From NCBI RefSeq assembly GCF_026262505.1, contig NC_067207.1, positions 11,996,082 through 12,060,081 on the forward strand: DNA of 64,000 nucleotides, written 5' to 3'. Position numbers and translations under genes: made by a program. Of the stretch, positions 1 to 9,446 are shown in pieces. The stretch's first letter is position 1, and each line of letters starts with the position of its first letter. Below the pieces are notes generated by a model, which saw only the letters and a program-made list of their open reading frames with translations, made no database searches and was not told where the DNA came from. This DNA is from Trichomonas vaginalis G3. Lineage: Eukaryota > Parabasalia > Trichomonadida > Trichomonadidae.

Positions 1-1137
1 TTGTCCCCTCTTATCTTTATCATTAATATCTACACCATGAGAAATAAGAAATTCAACTATTTCTATGCTATTATTCCATGTTGCAATATGAAGAGCGGTT
101 TCCCCATTTTGATCTTTCTCATTGATGTTTGCACCATGTGAAATAAGAAATTCGGCTGTTTCTTTACTATTAATTTTTGTTGCAAGATGAAGAGCAGTTT
201 TCCCATTTTTATCTTTTTCATTGATATTTGCACCGTGTGAAAGGAAATATTCCCAGAGGGATGGAAAATTGAACCTCATAGAATTAATAAAGCATTCATT
301 AATATCATTCGTTTGTTCATAATAAACAAAATATGATTCAAGATTATTATAATTTATGCAATAATCTAAATTGATTGATATATTGTATTCATTCATCAAG
401 AATGCAACAAAATCAATGTTGTGTGAAATGATTGCATACTTCATGCATTTTTCATCTGGTTTTTGATATTTCAAACATTCACTCATGATCTCTGGATTTC
501 CACCTAAAAATGAAAATTTTAGACATTTTTCGGTTATTTTTGAGTGATACTCAGTTCTTAAGAACTTGAAACAATCAACTGCTCCGTAATAACAAGATAA
601 TTCAAGTAATGTATATTCTTTCTTAGTAAACATAAAAAAATTCTTTGAAGGCCGTTGACAATCTTCAAATCCTTCCCTTTCAGTGAATGAGATGAATGCT
701 TCTTTGTTATTATCCATAATTGCTCTGTAAATTGTATTTTCAATATGAATATTGAGATTTCCTAAATTAATTTTTTTAAAGTCATCATATTTGCATAATA
801 TAATCCCATATTCTTTATAGAACTTGATTTTAGAAGTAGGTGGAATACCTATAACTCCTTTTATATGATATTCATCAATTATGAGTTTCGCAAGAGATAA
901 ATATGACTTTGTATAACGGCTATTATAGGGAATAAAATTTAAAATGTCTTTGACAATCAAGCTGGGGCGATATGCATTTGAATCTATCAGATTTGTTTTG
1001 ATCATTTTGTAAATCGAGTTTAATTCTTCTTCATTTTCAGTTTTTAACCGATATAACGTATTATATGATTCGATGTAGTATTTAAAATGACTTCGAAATT
1101 CAATGAATTTATCTGGGTGAACATCTTGATTTGACAT
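1..1137 (-). CDS. Ankyrin-repeat protein, DUF3447-like (3' end outside window)
   Basis: An open frame of 379 codons starts at ATG 1137 (MSNQDVHPDKF) and runs off the left edge, so the C-terminus is missing. The N-terminal 270 residues or so are a helical region with motifs such as ENTIYRAIM, ELSCYYGAVDCFKFLR and AIISHNIDFV, which recur almost word for word in the ankyrin gene at 8082; this is the DUF3447-type region common in trichomonad ankyrin proteins. The visible C-terminal part holds about three ankyrin repeats of 33 residues (SHGANINEKDKNGKTALHLA type). Ankyrin repeats usually bind proteins, but no partner can be named. No clear Inr lies directly before the ATG. It is a paralogue of the 8082 gene in opposite orientation. 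Confidence 0.85.
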   Translation of the reverse strand, partial: MSNQDVHPDKFIEFRSHFKYYIESYNTLYRLKTENEEELNSIYKMIKTNLIDSNAYRPSLIVKDILNFIPYNSRYTKSYLSLAKLIIDEYHIKGVIGIPPTSKIKFYKEYGIILCKYDDFKKINLGNLNIHIENTIYRAIMDNNKEAFISFTEREGFEDCQRPSKNFFMFTKKEYTLLELSCYYGAVDCFKFLRTEYHSKITEKCLKFSFLGGNPEIMSECLKYQKPDEKCMKYAIISHNIDFVAFLMNEYNISINLDYCINYNNLESYFVYYEQTNDINECFINSMRFNFPSLWEYFLSHGANINEKDKNGKTALHLATKINSKETAEFLISHGANINEKDQNGETALHIATWNNSIEIVEFLISHGVDINDKDKRGQ

Positions 1138-1553
1138 TCAAAAATTTAAGGGTTCAAACCGACCACTTATTTCATCAACTCTAAGACATCTTGCAGGTTC
1201 ATGGGATAGATATCTTTCATTATTACCATACATAATATGATAGTGTTGGTTCATACTGATATATATGTATGATAGGTGAATATCAAATTTACCACATTTC
1301 CTTGAAGTGAGAGTTTTTTTTTAGTATTAGAAAAAAAAAGTTGTAAATACATAATTGGAAAGTTCGCCCCATAAATCAAATGATTTATTTTGAATATCAT
1401 TAGAATCACAATTACAAGTCACACGAGACTATGCAATTTCCTTACTTGTCAAATGATTTTTTTAAAATGAAAATAGTAAATCGTGATATCACAAGAAAAT
1501 AGAGAGAGAGAGAAAAAAAATTTAATTCAAAAATTAAACTTTCAAACAAATAA
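1138..1553. other. AT-rich spacer between two minus-strand genes
   Basis: The spacer contains A/T homopolymer runs and a short GA-repeat tract near 1501-1514. I see no open frame, RNA gene or repeat that recurs in the window. Confidence 0.6.
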
Positions 1554-2753
1554 TTAATCTAAAATATATTTTGATTTCAGCAAAGATCTTCTCTTCACGG
1601 AAGATACAGTTGCTGCTTTAAAGAATTGCATCCATCCCCATCCCCAAAGGAAATCTCCATTTGTTGGCTGAACTTCATCAATTCCTTTATAAACTCTAAG
1701 TAAAGAATCAACTTCTCGAAGTCTTCTTCGAACAAACTGACGATGCTTCATGCCATTGTTGCATCCAACAGCTAATCCGACTAATCTTGGATGATAAGCT
1801 GGAACTTGAGTGATGAAATCTTTATATTCTAAGAAAACTGCTTCAAAAGGGAATCTGAGTTCATCGGACATAACAAGTGGTATGCATCCTGTTCTAAATG
1901 AATCATAAAGCCTTTTTGAGGCTGGGCCATCTCCGTGAGGAACTGTGCAGAAATCACTATGTCGCATGAAGCTTTCTATATCAAATAGACCGGCATTATG
2001 TGTTGTAGACTTACGCATTGTCTGTATAACAGTGCTATGAGGTAAACTTTGAAGGAATCTTAATAATGCTCGTCGAATAACACGTGAACGCCGATCGAAA
2101 GCTTGTAAGTTGAATTGTCCTATAAGGAAAAGTCTCATTGGTCTATCTTTGGACTCAAAAGTGTCAATAATATCAAAATTAGAATTATAAGGCATTATTG
2201 TATTACGCCATACTTCTCTTGGCGTGAAAATAGTATAATTCCACTTCAGATCACCTAATGTTAACATTGATGAAAGGTTCTTTTCATGATCTGGAGTAAT
2301 TGGAATATTATTATGGGTAAACAATAATTGTATGAATAAATGATCAACTCCATTATATCTTTGATAGTACGGGTATTTTGAGATCTCTGGTAAAACTATT
2401 CTATCAAGATCACAGTTCTTTCTGTGCATATTGAAAATTCCGAAATATGCTGGAGTATAAAACAAATCAGCTGTTTCTGGATCATCTGTACTGTAAATAC
2501 CTTGTTTCAGAGAGTTATGTAATACTTTTTCGAAGTAAAAAGTATGTGCATTTTTTCTTGTTGTATTTACATCGCAATAGTTATTGAGACATCTTTTTTC
2601 TGTCCCATAAATCGAAATATTATATTTAAAGATCTTTAATGGCGGAAAGTTTTCGAGAAAAAAATAATGGTGTTTAGAAAACGCAGATTTTTCTATAACT
2701 GGAGATGGAAATAGTACTCGGAATAATTGAAACAAAAATACTGTTAGTATCAC
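1554..2753 (-). CDS. Exostosin-family (GT47) glycosyltransferase, 5' end uncertain
   Basis: The 399-residue frame has the exostosin (GT47) signature. An early DPETADLFYTPAYF block matches the usual start of the fold. Near residues 265-310 comes FMRHSDFCTVPHGDGPASKRLYDSF followed by RTGCIPLVMSDELRFPFE, the nucleotide-sugar-binding core of the family. The N-terminus is a hydrophobic stretch (ILTVFLFQLFRVLF), as in a type II Golgi/ER signal anchor. The frame opens with GTG at 2753 and has no in-frame ATG until about residue 110, inside the conserved domain. The upstream in-frame residues (KGGIRPTRLFP) would make a good basic cytosolic tail, so the true start may be lost, non-ATG or hidden by a sequence error. 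It is divergent from the WD40 gene at 2951, with a shared 197-bp spacer. Confidence 0.8.
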   Translation of the reverse strand: MILTVFLFQLFRVLFPSPVIEKSAFSKHHYFFLENFPPLKIFKYNISIYGTEKRCLNNYCDVNTTRKNAHTFYFEKVLHNSLKQGIYSTDDPETADLFYTPAYFGIFNMHRKNCDLDRIVLPEISKYPYYQRYNGVDHLFIQLLFTHNNIPITPDHEKNLSSMLTLGDLKWNYTIFTPREVWRNTIMPYNSNFDIIDTFESKDRPMRLFLIGQFNLQAFDRRSRVIRRALLRFLQSLPHSTVIQTMRKSTTHNAGLFDIESFMRHSDFCTVPHGDGPASKRLYDSFRTGCIPLVMSDELRFPFEAVFLEYKDFITQVPAYHPRLVGLAVGCNNGMKHRQFVRRRLREVDSLLRVYKGIDEVQPTNGDFLWGWGWMQFFKAATVSSVKRRSLLKSKYILD

Positions 2754-2939
2754 AGGAAACAGCCTCGTTGGCCGAATCCCGCCTTTTGAATGTCCGATTT
2801 TGGAAAAGGAAAAAGTGTCAACTGCAACAACAAAACGTTTTTATTCTATGTTTTCTCAAAAAAGCAACTCACACACATTAAATTCCAATTATTTTTGCTT
2901 AAAATCGGAGTCGTAACGTTTTTCAAATTTTTACTGATT

Positions 2940-2945
2940 TCATTT
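2940..2945 (+). promoter_or_regulatory. Inr-like initiator before the WD40 gene
   Basis: TCATTT fits the trichomonad initiator TCA(+1)(C/T)(A/T) and would start transcription at A2942, eight bases before the main ATG at 2951. A tiny upstream ATG at 2946 lies between them. The match is by eye to the published consensus. Confidence 0.5.
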
Positions 2946-2950
2946 ATGAA

Positions 2951-5900
2951 ATGAAGCCTAACAATAGCAATAATCAGAACAATGTACCATATAAACCACA
3001 AAATGTTATCAAATTTATGGATGAAAAAGCGAGTAGTTCTCAGATTGTTGCGTGGACAGATCCCGGCGTGAAATCAACAAATTATCAAGTAGTTTCAGTT
3101 AATTCACTATATTTTGCATACTGTTCTTCAACTTCTTGCGTTGTTCGAAATATTGATACGTTTGAAATCGTAATGCAACCGACAACGAACTATATACCAC
3201 CAATAACCCTCGATTTATGCAAATCTGATCCTGATTTACTTGCAATTTCATTCTTAAATAACAGAATTTCCGTTATTTCAATTTCTAAAAACTACGTTTT
3301 ATCAATATATCAATTTGATGATCCAATATATAGTTTATGCTGGATATATGGTACAAAAATGATATACTGCTTTTCAAAATCATTTTCTAGGACTTTTATA
3401 ATAGATATTGAAGCAAAAGAACTAACACCGTCAATAAGCTTTACAGATTCAATGCTTACTTGCGCAGTCAGTAATGAAAGCGATCCAAAGATTGTTGGAT
3501 GCAATAAATTTGGCTCAATTCAACTTTATAAAAAGCTAAAACTTGTAGACAAAACAAATATTGATAAAGATATATGTTCGGTAGAGTTCGATCCGCTTAA
3601 TAATAAAAATTGTTTGATCGCAACATCTAATGGAGACATTTATTTGTACCAAATTACGGACAAACTTAATTTAATTAACACCGTTTCAAGTAATTTGAAA
3701 ATATCAAGTGCTTCATGGCTCCCTAATATGCCAGGACACTTCATTGCCTCTGATCCAAACATAGGAACGATAAGAATTTGGTCTGCAGGCTCAGAAGCAC
3801 CGATACAATCATTCAATCTTAATCACAGTGGAACAATTCAGGCTGTTGCTCTCAAAAATCAAAATATTTTCACTGCATTCAATGATGGAACAGTTTGCGT
3901 TTATAATATTGAGAAAAAACAGACAGTTTACGAATCAATGGCTCCACATTCAGCAATGATTATCAATATGAGATGCTTAGAAAAAGATTCAAATATTCTT
4001 TTTACGAATTCATGCGATGGAACGTTTTGTTTCTGGGATTTGAATAGCATGAAATTACAAGATAGATTTGATCTATCGATGGCCAAGGTTTCAACCTCCT
4101 CTTCCGATTTAGCTCCTGATGGAGATACAATTGTTGCAGGAGCCACCGACGGATGGGTCTATGTTATATCCCAAAAGAAAGCAAAGATCATAGACAAGTC
4201 GCCATGCTTTACTTCAGGCCATGTAAAGTCGATTTCGATTTGTCGCCATATTCCAACAACAGTATTAGCAATATCAACCACTGGAAGGGCTACATTACTT
4301 GATATACCCAAGAAAAACCGTATTTGGACATCTCAAAACCAACAAGTTAAGATAGCATGTGGGGCATTTTCACCTCACAAGCCAGGCTGCTATCTTTTGG
4401 CAACTACAGATGGAATTTTGAATATATATAATAATACTGACACTATGTCAATTAGATTACCCGAATCTTATCCGACAAATATTGCATTCTCCACCAAGAA
4501 CCAAGATCTTATTGCACTGACTTTCGAAGATGGCAGAATTGTTACTATTAATGTAGTTGACCTCACTGTTGTCCATCAATTTGTTGGAATTCATAATGGA
4601 GCTGCATTAAATTGCACTTTCCATCCTGTTTTCGATGATATCCTTATCAGTTGTGGCGAAGATTTCGCTATAAATGTAATGTCCATCAAAAGACAATCTG
4701 TAATCTCCAAATTTAACATGCATAACACTCCTATCCCAACAATTGCAGTTTCTCCATTATATCCATTATTATTGATCACCACATCTACTGATTCCACGCT
4801 CAGATTCCTTGCTTTGAATAGAGTTTTCATCAAATATCAAATTTCAAAATTATTCAAAGAAGAAATCCCACTTGAAGACAAAATGATGTGGATAACACCA
4901 ATGCGAGGCGTCCAGCAAACAATAAAACTTGCTCACCGCATTGCAAAAGACCAAAAAATTTCATTCAAAATTGATGATCCACAACACATCAATGATTTAG
5001 TTCGAATGAGCTCCAAACATGTTGAGAAGATGCTCAAGACCAAAGACAACGTCTCTTTAATAAGACGCGCCGTCATATCCAAAGAGAAACAGATAGAAGC
5101 AGCAAAACAAGAGCTCAGAGCCGGAAACATCAGAAGTTATTGCGAACTGATGATGCAGGCAGGTGAAAAAGAGAAAGCAATTGCAGCGGCACCGGCTGTT
5201 TCCGCTGAATTTTGGCAAGAAATGATTGAAAAAGCCATGGAAGACATTTCTGACCAAAAAGAAAAGATTGCTTTATCTGTAGCACGTGGAAATACCGAGA
5301 CAGCATCGAATACATGCGATAACTACCAGGATAAGCTATTGTTGAGCGTTGCTTCTAAGTCACAATTAATAAAAAAGCCACAAATTTCCCAAATTGAAGA
5401 GAAATCAATTGACAAATCATACAAATACATGGAAAACGAGTTCCTCAATAATGATTTGTTCATTGCTTACTCTATTGCAACCAAAAAAGCTAAAAAACTT
5501 CTAAAAGAAGGTGAAGTGGTCCAAGCTGGTTGTTGTTACCTTTCTATCGGCAATGTAAACAAGGCGTGTCACGTTTTTGTTAGACATGGAGCGCCGATTG
5601 TCGGGTATTTCGTTAACCAGATAACAAAAGCCAATTTGGAATTCGTTAACGACAGTACAAGGAAACTGATACAATATAATATTGTTGATTTGAAAAAATT
5701 ACCCGAAAAATATGAAGATTATGTTGAATTATTTAAGAATTATCCAATTGTGACGTTCGATTCTTATGAGACAATGATCCAACATGCAGAGAACTTCAAG
5801 AATGCTGCAGTTGAGAATATTTCAAGAGATGAATTTGATTTCTCTTTGTTGGATGATCTTTTCAAGCCAATACAGTTTGTGCCTCTCATGTATATACCAG

Positions 5901-6280
5901 ATTCTGATATTATAATGTTCTGCTCTTTGGTTTTGAGCTTTTACAAAGCATATTGGAAGAAATACTTTATAATTCTTCCAAAAATTGTTGACAAAGCAAT
6001 TTTCTTTGCACAGAAGATCAACCAAGAATGGACAGAAAAGGTTCTTGAGATTCTTAAGACAATAACTGGAGATATCAGAAAATTGAATTCTAAAACTATT
6101 GAATCTGTTGGAAGGAGATCCCATAACTCTTCAAATTATACTCAACTCGGATACTTTGTTTCCAATGGCCAGCCTTACATGGTTGGAAATAAAGTCCTTT
6201 CGTATGAATTTGCTTTAATGTGGGCTGATGTGTCACCTTATCAGATATCAACAGAAGGAATATATCATATTTGTTTGTAA
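2951..6280 (+). CDS. WD40-repeat scaffold protein, WDR17-like
   Basis: This 1,109-residue protein has two parts. Residues 60-620 or so are WD40 blades, with repeated motifs such as FNDGTVCVYNI, SCDGTFCFWDLNS, ATTDGILNIYN and SCGEDFAINVMS; this length suits two beta-propellers. The remainder is alpha-helical, with a segment near residues 735-760 (YCELMMQAGEKEKAIAAAPAV plus a Trp) that resembles the C-terminal region of animal WDR17. I infer a scaffold role in the cytoplasm; no enzymatic motif is present. The stop codon overlaps TAAA, the usual trichomonad poly(A) signal. The WDR17 link rests on recalled motif similarity and could instead reflect another WD40 protein with a TPR-like tail. Confidence 0.8.
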   Translation: MKPNNSNNQNNVPYKPQNVIKFMDEKASSSQIVAWTDPGVKSTNYQVVSVNSLYFAYCSSTSCVVRNIDTFEIVMQPTTNYIPPITLDLCKSDPDLLAISFLNNRISVISISKNYVLSIYQFDDPIYSLCWIYGTKMIYCFSKSFSRTFIIDIEAKELTPSISFTDSMLTCAVSNESDPKIVGCNKFGSIQLYKKLKLVDKTNIDKDICSVEFDPLNNKNCLIATSNGDIYLYQITDKLNLINTVSSNLKISSASWLPNMPGHFIASDPNIGTIRIWSAGSEAPIQSFNLNHSGTIQAVALKNQNIFTAFNDGTVCVYNIEKKQTVYESMAPHSAMIINMRCLEKDSNILFTNSCDGTFCFWDLNSMKLQDRFDLSMAKVSTSSSDLAPDGDTIVAGATDGWVYVISQKKAKIIDKSPCFTSGHVKSISICRHIPTTVLAISTTGRATLLDIPKKNRIWTSQNQQVKIACGAFSPHKPGCYLLATTDGILNIYNNTDTMSIRLPESYPTNIAFSTKNQDLIALTFEDGRIVTINVVDLTVVHQFVGIHNGAALNCTFHPVFDDILISCGEDFAINVMSIKRQSVISKFNMHNTPIPTIAVSPLYPLLLITTSTDSTLRFLALNRVFIKYQISKLFKEEIPLEDKMMWITPMRGVQQTIKLAHRIAKDQKISFKIDDPQHINDLVRMSSKHVEKMLKTKDNVSLIRRAVISKEKQIEAAKQELRAGNIRSYCELMMQAGEKEKAIAAAPAVSAEFWQEMIEKAMEDISDQKEKIALSVARGNTETASNTCDNYQDKLLLSVASKSQLIKKPQISQIEEKSIDKSYKYMENEFLNNDLFIAYSIATKKAKKLLKEGEVVQAGCCYLSIGNVNKACHVFVRHGAPIVGYFVNQITKANLEFVNDSTRKLIQYNIVDLKKLPEKYEDYVELFKNYPIVTFDSYETMIQHAENFKNAAVENISRDEFDFSLLDDLFKPIQFVPLMYIPDSDIIMFCSLVLSFYKAYWKKYFIILPKIVDKAIFFAQKINQEWTEKVLEILKTITGDIRKLNSKTIESVGRRSHNSSNYTQLGYFVSNGQPYMVGNKVLSYEFALMWADVSPYQISTEGIYHICL

Positions 6281-7045
6281 AAAAATATTTTTAATCAAAT
6301 TTTGATTTTTTCATGAGCATTACATAGTTTTTTTTTGTCCCAGATTTTAATGAGGGTCCATATCAACACTTATATTTGAAATATTGTCTATGATGAATTT
6401 TTGCCTAATTTTGAATAGACTATTTGTCTTTTCAAAATCGAACAAACATTTCAAAAATTGAAATTCAAACCTCCAACACCCGTTACATTTCCACAACCCA
6501 AAAAATTATGCTACATTATATTTGTTGCAAATTATTATGTAATAGAAAAATAATTGTGATCTGCTTTTGTAATGGTGAGTATTAAATTTTTATTTAATTC
6601 TTGATTGTTTTGTGGTGCATCAACCACTAACACTTACTCAAATTTCTTGTTTAAGGTTTTATTTTCAGTGTAAATATATCTATCTCAAAGGATTCTAATT
6701 TTTGTCATGTTGGCGAAGTCAAAAAAGAATTTCACGGTGCATTTTATAAATATCACTTCTTGAGTCATTTTTAATGAATGTGTAATGCCATAATCAATTT
6801 GATGTTATTGGTCTTATAATATTCTCCAAACATTTTTCTGACAAAAGCTCAGAAAAAGTTTATATTCAAAATATATTAGTCACTTTTTGAGAGGAGGGAC
6901 GACGATTAAAAAGTGAATATATATATTTTAATAGTTGCTTATTACTTTTTCGGGCTTATAAATAATGTATATATAATGTAATAGGTTTATATATATATAT
7001 ATAAGAGATTGAAATTGAATTATAAATAATCGACAAATTTTAGAA
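6281..7045. other. AT-rich spacer
   Basis: No supported gene. It holds simple TA repeats near 6921-6930 and 6989-7003. A stretch ACTAACAC at about 6625 recalls the trichomonad intron 3' motif but lacks the ACAG ending. Confidence 0.5.
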
Positions 7046-7312
7046 ATGATCTGCTTTTTACTGATTGCAGCTCTTTCTATTCAGAAACTCGAACGAGACG
7101 AAGGCGATCTTCTAGAGTCAGTTTTAGACGAAATAAAATCACTGCGCCAGGAGGTAAATGAATTACAGAAATCCTTACCAAAAGAAAATTTTTATAATCA
7201 CAAAATTGAAAAAGAGTTGCCACAAGCAAGGGAAGGAGATCCTCCATCACCAGCACCAACAATACCACCACCACCAACTCCAACACCAGAACTAATAGGT
7301 TTTGCCCTTTAA
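7046..7312 (+). CDS. Small secreted protein, coiled coil plus proline-rich tail
   Basis: The 88-residue frame starts at ATG 7046 with a short hydrophobic leader (MICFLLIAALSI), then a heptad-like charged segment (residues 15-45, LLESVLDEIKSLRQEVNELQ) and a proline/threonine-rich tail (residues 64-83). That order of signal peptide, coiled coil and extended tail favours a real secreted or surface peptide, though nothing identifies a function. There is no obvious Inr. It is followed 50 bases later by the first of three GC-rich hairpins. It could also be a chance frame or a gene relic. Confidence 0.45.
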   Translation: MICFLLIAALSIQKLERDEGDLLESVLDEIKSLRQEVNELQKSLPKENFYNHKIEKELPQAREGDPPSPAPTIPPPPTPTPELIGFAL

Positions 7313-7362
7313 GTAATGTAAAATGATTATTAAATTATTTTATTTTTTATATATTATCAATC

Positions 7363-7393
7363 AATTCTATCAGCGCGAAGCGCCGATAGAATT
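7363..7393. repeat. GC-tipped hairpin 1 (14-nt arms, GAA loop)
   Basis: Left arm 7363-7376 and right arm 7380-7393 pair except for one A/C mismatch, with GCGC at the tip and a GAA loop. It stands out sharply from the AT-rich surroundings. Confidence 0.8.
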
Positions 7394-7550
7394 AAGACAG
7401 TATATATAGAGGACAACACACACACTTTTTACATTATGAATTTACAGTAAATTATCATCCTATATTTATATTTTTCATGTCATAATTTTGATAGTTTTCG
7501 CTCAAAAATTTTAATCATATTTTAAGTAAACATATAATAGTATTCTTCAT

Positions 7551-7581
7551 TATTTGGTTGGCGCTTTGCGCCAACCAAATA
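7551..7581. repeat. GC-tipped hairpin 2 (perfect 14-nt arms, TTT loop)
   Basis: Arms 7551-7564 and 7568-7581 are perfectly complementary, again with a GCGC tip. It is the second of three such palindromes within 320 bp. Confidence 0.85.
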
Positions 7582-7612
7582 GTAAATAATTCAATTTTTC
7601 AAAAAATTATTT

Positions 7613-7674
7613 AATTTGGCCGAAGGTGGCGTGCTTGCCCGAAGGGCAAGCGAAGCCACCTGAGGCCCCAAATT
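7613..7674. repeat. Compound GC-rich hairpin 3
   Basis: Nested stems can be seen: 7633-7640 with 7644-7651 around a GAA loop, 7625-7630 with 7655-7660, and an outer AT-rich stem 7613-7619 with 7668-7674. GAA also occurs at the internal junctions. It may be a structured 3' end, a terminator or a palindromic repeat; the function is unknown. Confidence 0.8.
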
Positions 7675-7933
7675 ATATTTGATCAAATATATATCTTCAT
7701 ACTGCAGATCAATAAATCACATGATATGCTTGTCACTTTTTTGGAAACTCTGGATTTTTTAGCAGCTTATTGTTGTTCAATCTCTTTTATATTTATAATC
7801 GAATATTTCAAACTACTTGCCTGATAGAAATATTCAGAGTTTCAAATGAAATAATGGAAAGCATTCATCATGCAAAAAGTGTGAAAATGATCCCTATAAA
7901 CACTGTGGAGAATTATAAAAATTTTGCAAAAAA

Positions 7934-8006
7934 TGGTTCCGCTGGGGCTCGAACCCAAGACCTTAGCGTTATCAGCACTACGCTCTACCTACTGAGCTAC
8001 GAAACC
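7934..8006 (-). tRNA. tRNA-Ile (anticodon GAT)
   Basis: Reading the minus strand from 8006 gives a full 73-nt cloverleaf: acceptor GGTTTCG/CGGAACC with one G-T pair, D stem GCTC/GAGC, anticodon stem TAGTG/CGCTA with one wobble pair, anticodon loop CTGATAA, T arm TTGGG-TTCGAGC-CCCAG and discriminator A. The internal A and B boxes fit RNA polymerase III transcription. The anticodon GAT decodes ATC/ATT isoleucine codons. It lies 75 bases upstream of, and opposite to, the ankyrin gene at 8082. Confidence 0.9.
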
Positions 8007-8081
8007 TTACATTTTAATTAATTTTTAAAAACTCGAATAAATTTGTTCAATTTTTGCGAAAAAAACTGTATTTTTTTTTTA

Positions 8082-9446
8082 ATGTCTGAGAAAGACATTC
8101 CAAAGAAATACAATGAATTGCGAAGCATCTACAAAGACTACATTGATGTATATAATTTATTGTATCAGCTGAAAACGGAAAATGAAGAAGAATTAAACTC
8201 AATTTACATAATGATCAAAACAGAATTGACTGAATCCATCAAACTGCTTCCTCAAAATATTATAAGAGATATTTCAAATATGGTTCCGTATAATAATCGC
8301 TACACAAAGTCATATTTGCTTCTTGCCAAATTCATTTCTGATGAATATCATGTAACAAATGTCAGATATGTTGAAATTGCTTTTAATTTCTTGTTTTATA
8401 AAGAATATGGAATTAAATTAGACAAATCTAGTGATTTCGAGGAAATTAAATCTTTAAATCTGGATATTCATACAGAAAACACAATTTACAGAGCAATTAT
8501 GAATGATGATAAAGAAACATTCATTTCATGCACGGAAAGAGAAGGATTTAATAGATATCAAACACTTAAAAGCAAATTATATCCAAAATCTAAAGAAAGA
8601 GAAGAACTTAGAAGCTATATATATTCATGTTCTGATAGAGGATATTCATTACTTGAATTATGTTGTTACCACGGAGCAGTTGATTGTTTCAAGTTCTTAA
8701 GAACAAAATTCAAATCAGAAATAACTCAAAAATGTTTACAACTTTCATTTTTAGGTAGAAGCAAAGAGATCATGAGTGAATGCTTGAAACATAAAAAACC
8801 AGATGAAGAATGCATGAAATATGCAATTATTTCACACAACATTGATTTTGTTACTTTCCTGATGAATGAATACAAAAAGAAAATCGATGTTTATAATTGT
8901 AGAGTTTTTAAAAATCTCGAATCATTTTTAGTTTATTACGATCAAATTCATAATTATCACAGGTGTATTGTTCATTCCGCGGGGTTCACTATTCCATCTC
9001 TTTTGGAATATTTTATTTCACATGGTGGATTTATCAATAAAAGTGATAAATACGGAGAAACTTCTCTTCATTATGCAGCACGTTATAATAGTAAAGAAAT
9101 AGCCGAGCGTCTTCTTTCACGTGGTGCAAATATCAATAAAAAAGATAACTCTGGGAAAACCGCTCTTCATATTGCAGCAATGGTAAATAGTAAGGAAGTA
9201 GCAGAACTTCTTCTTTCACGTGGTGCAAATATTAATGAAAGGGATAACTCTGGAAAAACCGCTCTTCATATTGCTGCATCTAAAAATAGCAAAGAAACAC
9301 TCGAACTTCTTATTTCATGTGGTGCAAATATCAATGAAAAAGCTAACTCTGGAAAATCAGCTCTTCGTATTGCAGTATGGCAAAATCATAAAGAAATTGT
9401 TGAAGTTCTTATTGCCTATGGTGCAAATATCAATGAAAAAAAGTGA
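8082..9446 (+). CDS. Ankyrin-repeat protein, DUF3447-like, ended early by a frameshift
   Basis: ATG 8082 (MSEKDIPKKYNELRS) is chosen because it aligns with the start of the paralogue at 1137. The 454-residue frame has the DUF3447-like helical region (residues 1-310 or so) and then four 33-residue ankyrin repeats of the type GANINKKDNSGKTALHIAA. It stops at 9446 just after a run of seven A bases; the next frame continues at once with four more matching repeats up to 9837. One extra A explains the break. It may be a real recent frameshift or an assembly error in a homopolymer. The N-terminal half is closely related to the gene at 1-1137. Confidence 0.8.
   Translation: MSEKDIPKKYNELRSIYKDYIDVYNLLYQLKTENEEELNSIYIMIKTELTESIKLLPQNIIRDISNMVPYNNRYTKSYLLLAKFISDEYHVTNVRYVEIAFNFLFYKEYGIKLDKSSDFEEIKSLNLDIHTENTIYRAIMNDDKETFISCTEREGFNRYQTLKSKLYPKSKEREELRSYIYSCSDRGYSLLELCCYHGAVDCFKFLRTKFKSEITQKCLQLSFLGRSKEIMSECLKHKKPDEECMKYAIISHNIDFVTFLMNEYKKKIDVYNCRVFKNLESFLVYYDQIHNYHRCIVHSAGFTIPSLLEYFISHGGFINKSDKYGETSLHYAARYNSKEIAERLLSRGANINKKDNSGKTALHIAAMVNSKEVAELLLSRGANINERDNSGKTALHIAASKNSKETLELLISCGANINEKANSGKSALRIAVWQNHKEIVEVLIAYGANINEKK

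Noticed and set aside
6620-6670. ACTAACAC stretch as a possible intron end
   Set aside because: The trichomonad 3' intron motif needs ACTAACACACAG; the last part is missing and no exons flank it.
7770-8021. 83-codon plus-strand frame
   Set aside because: It overlaps the tRNA-Ile gene on the other strand and has no coding character.
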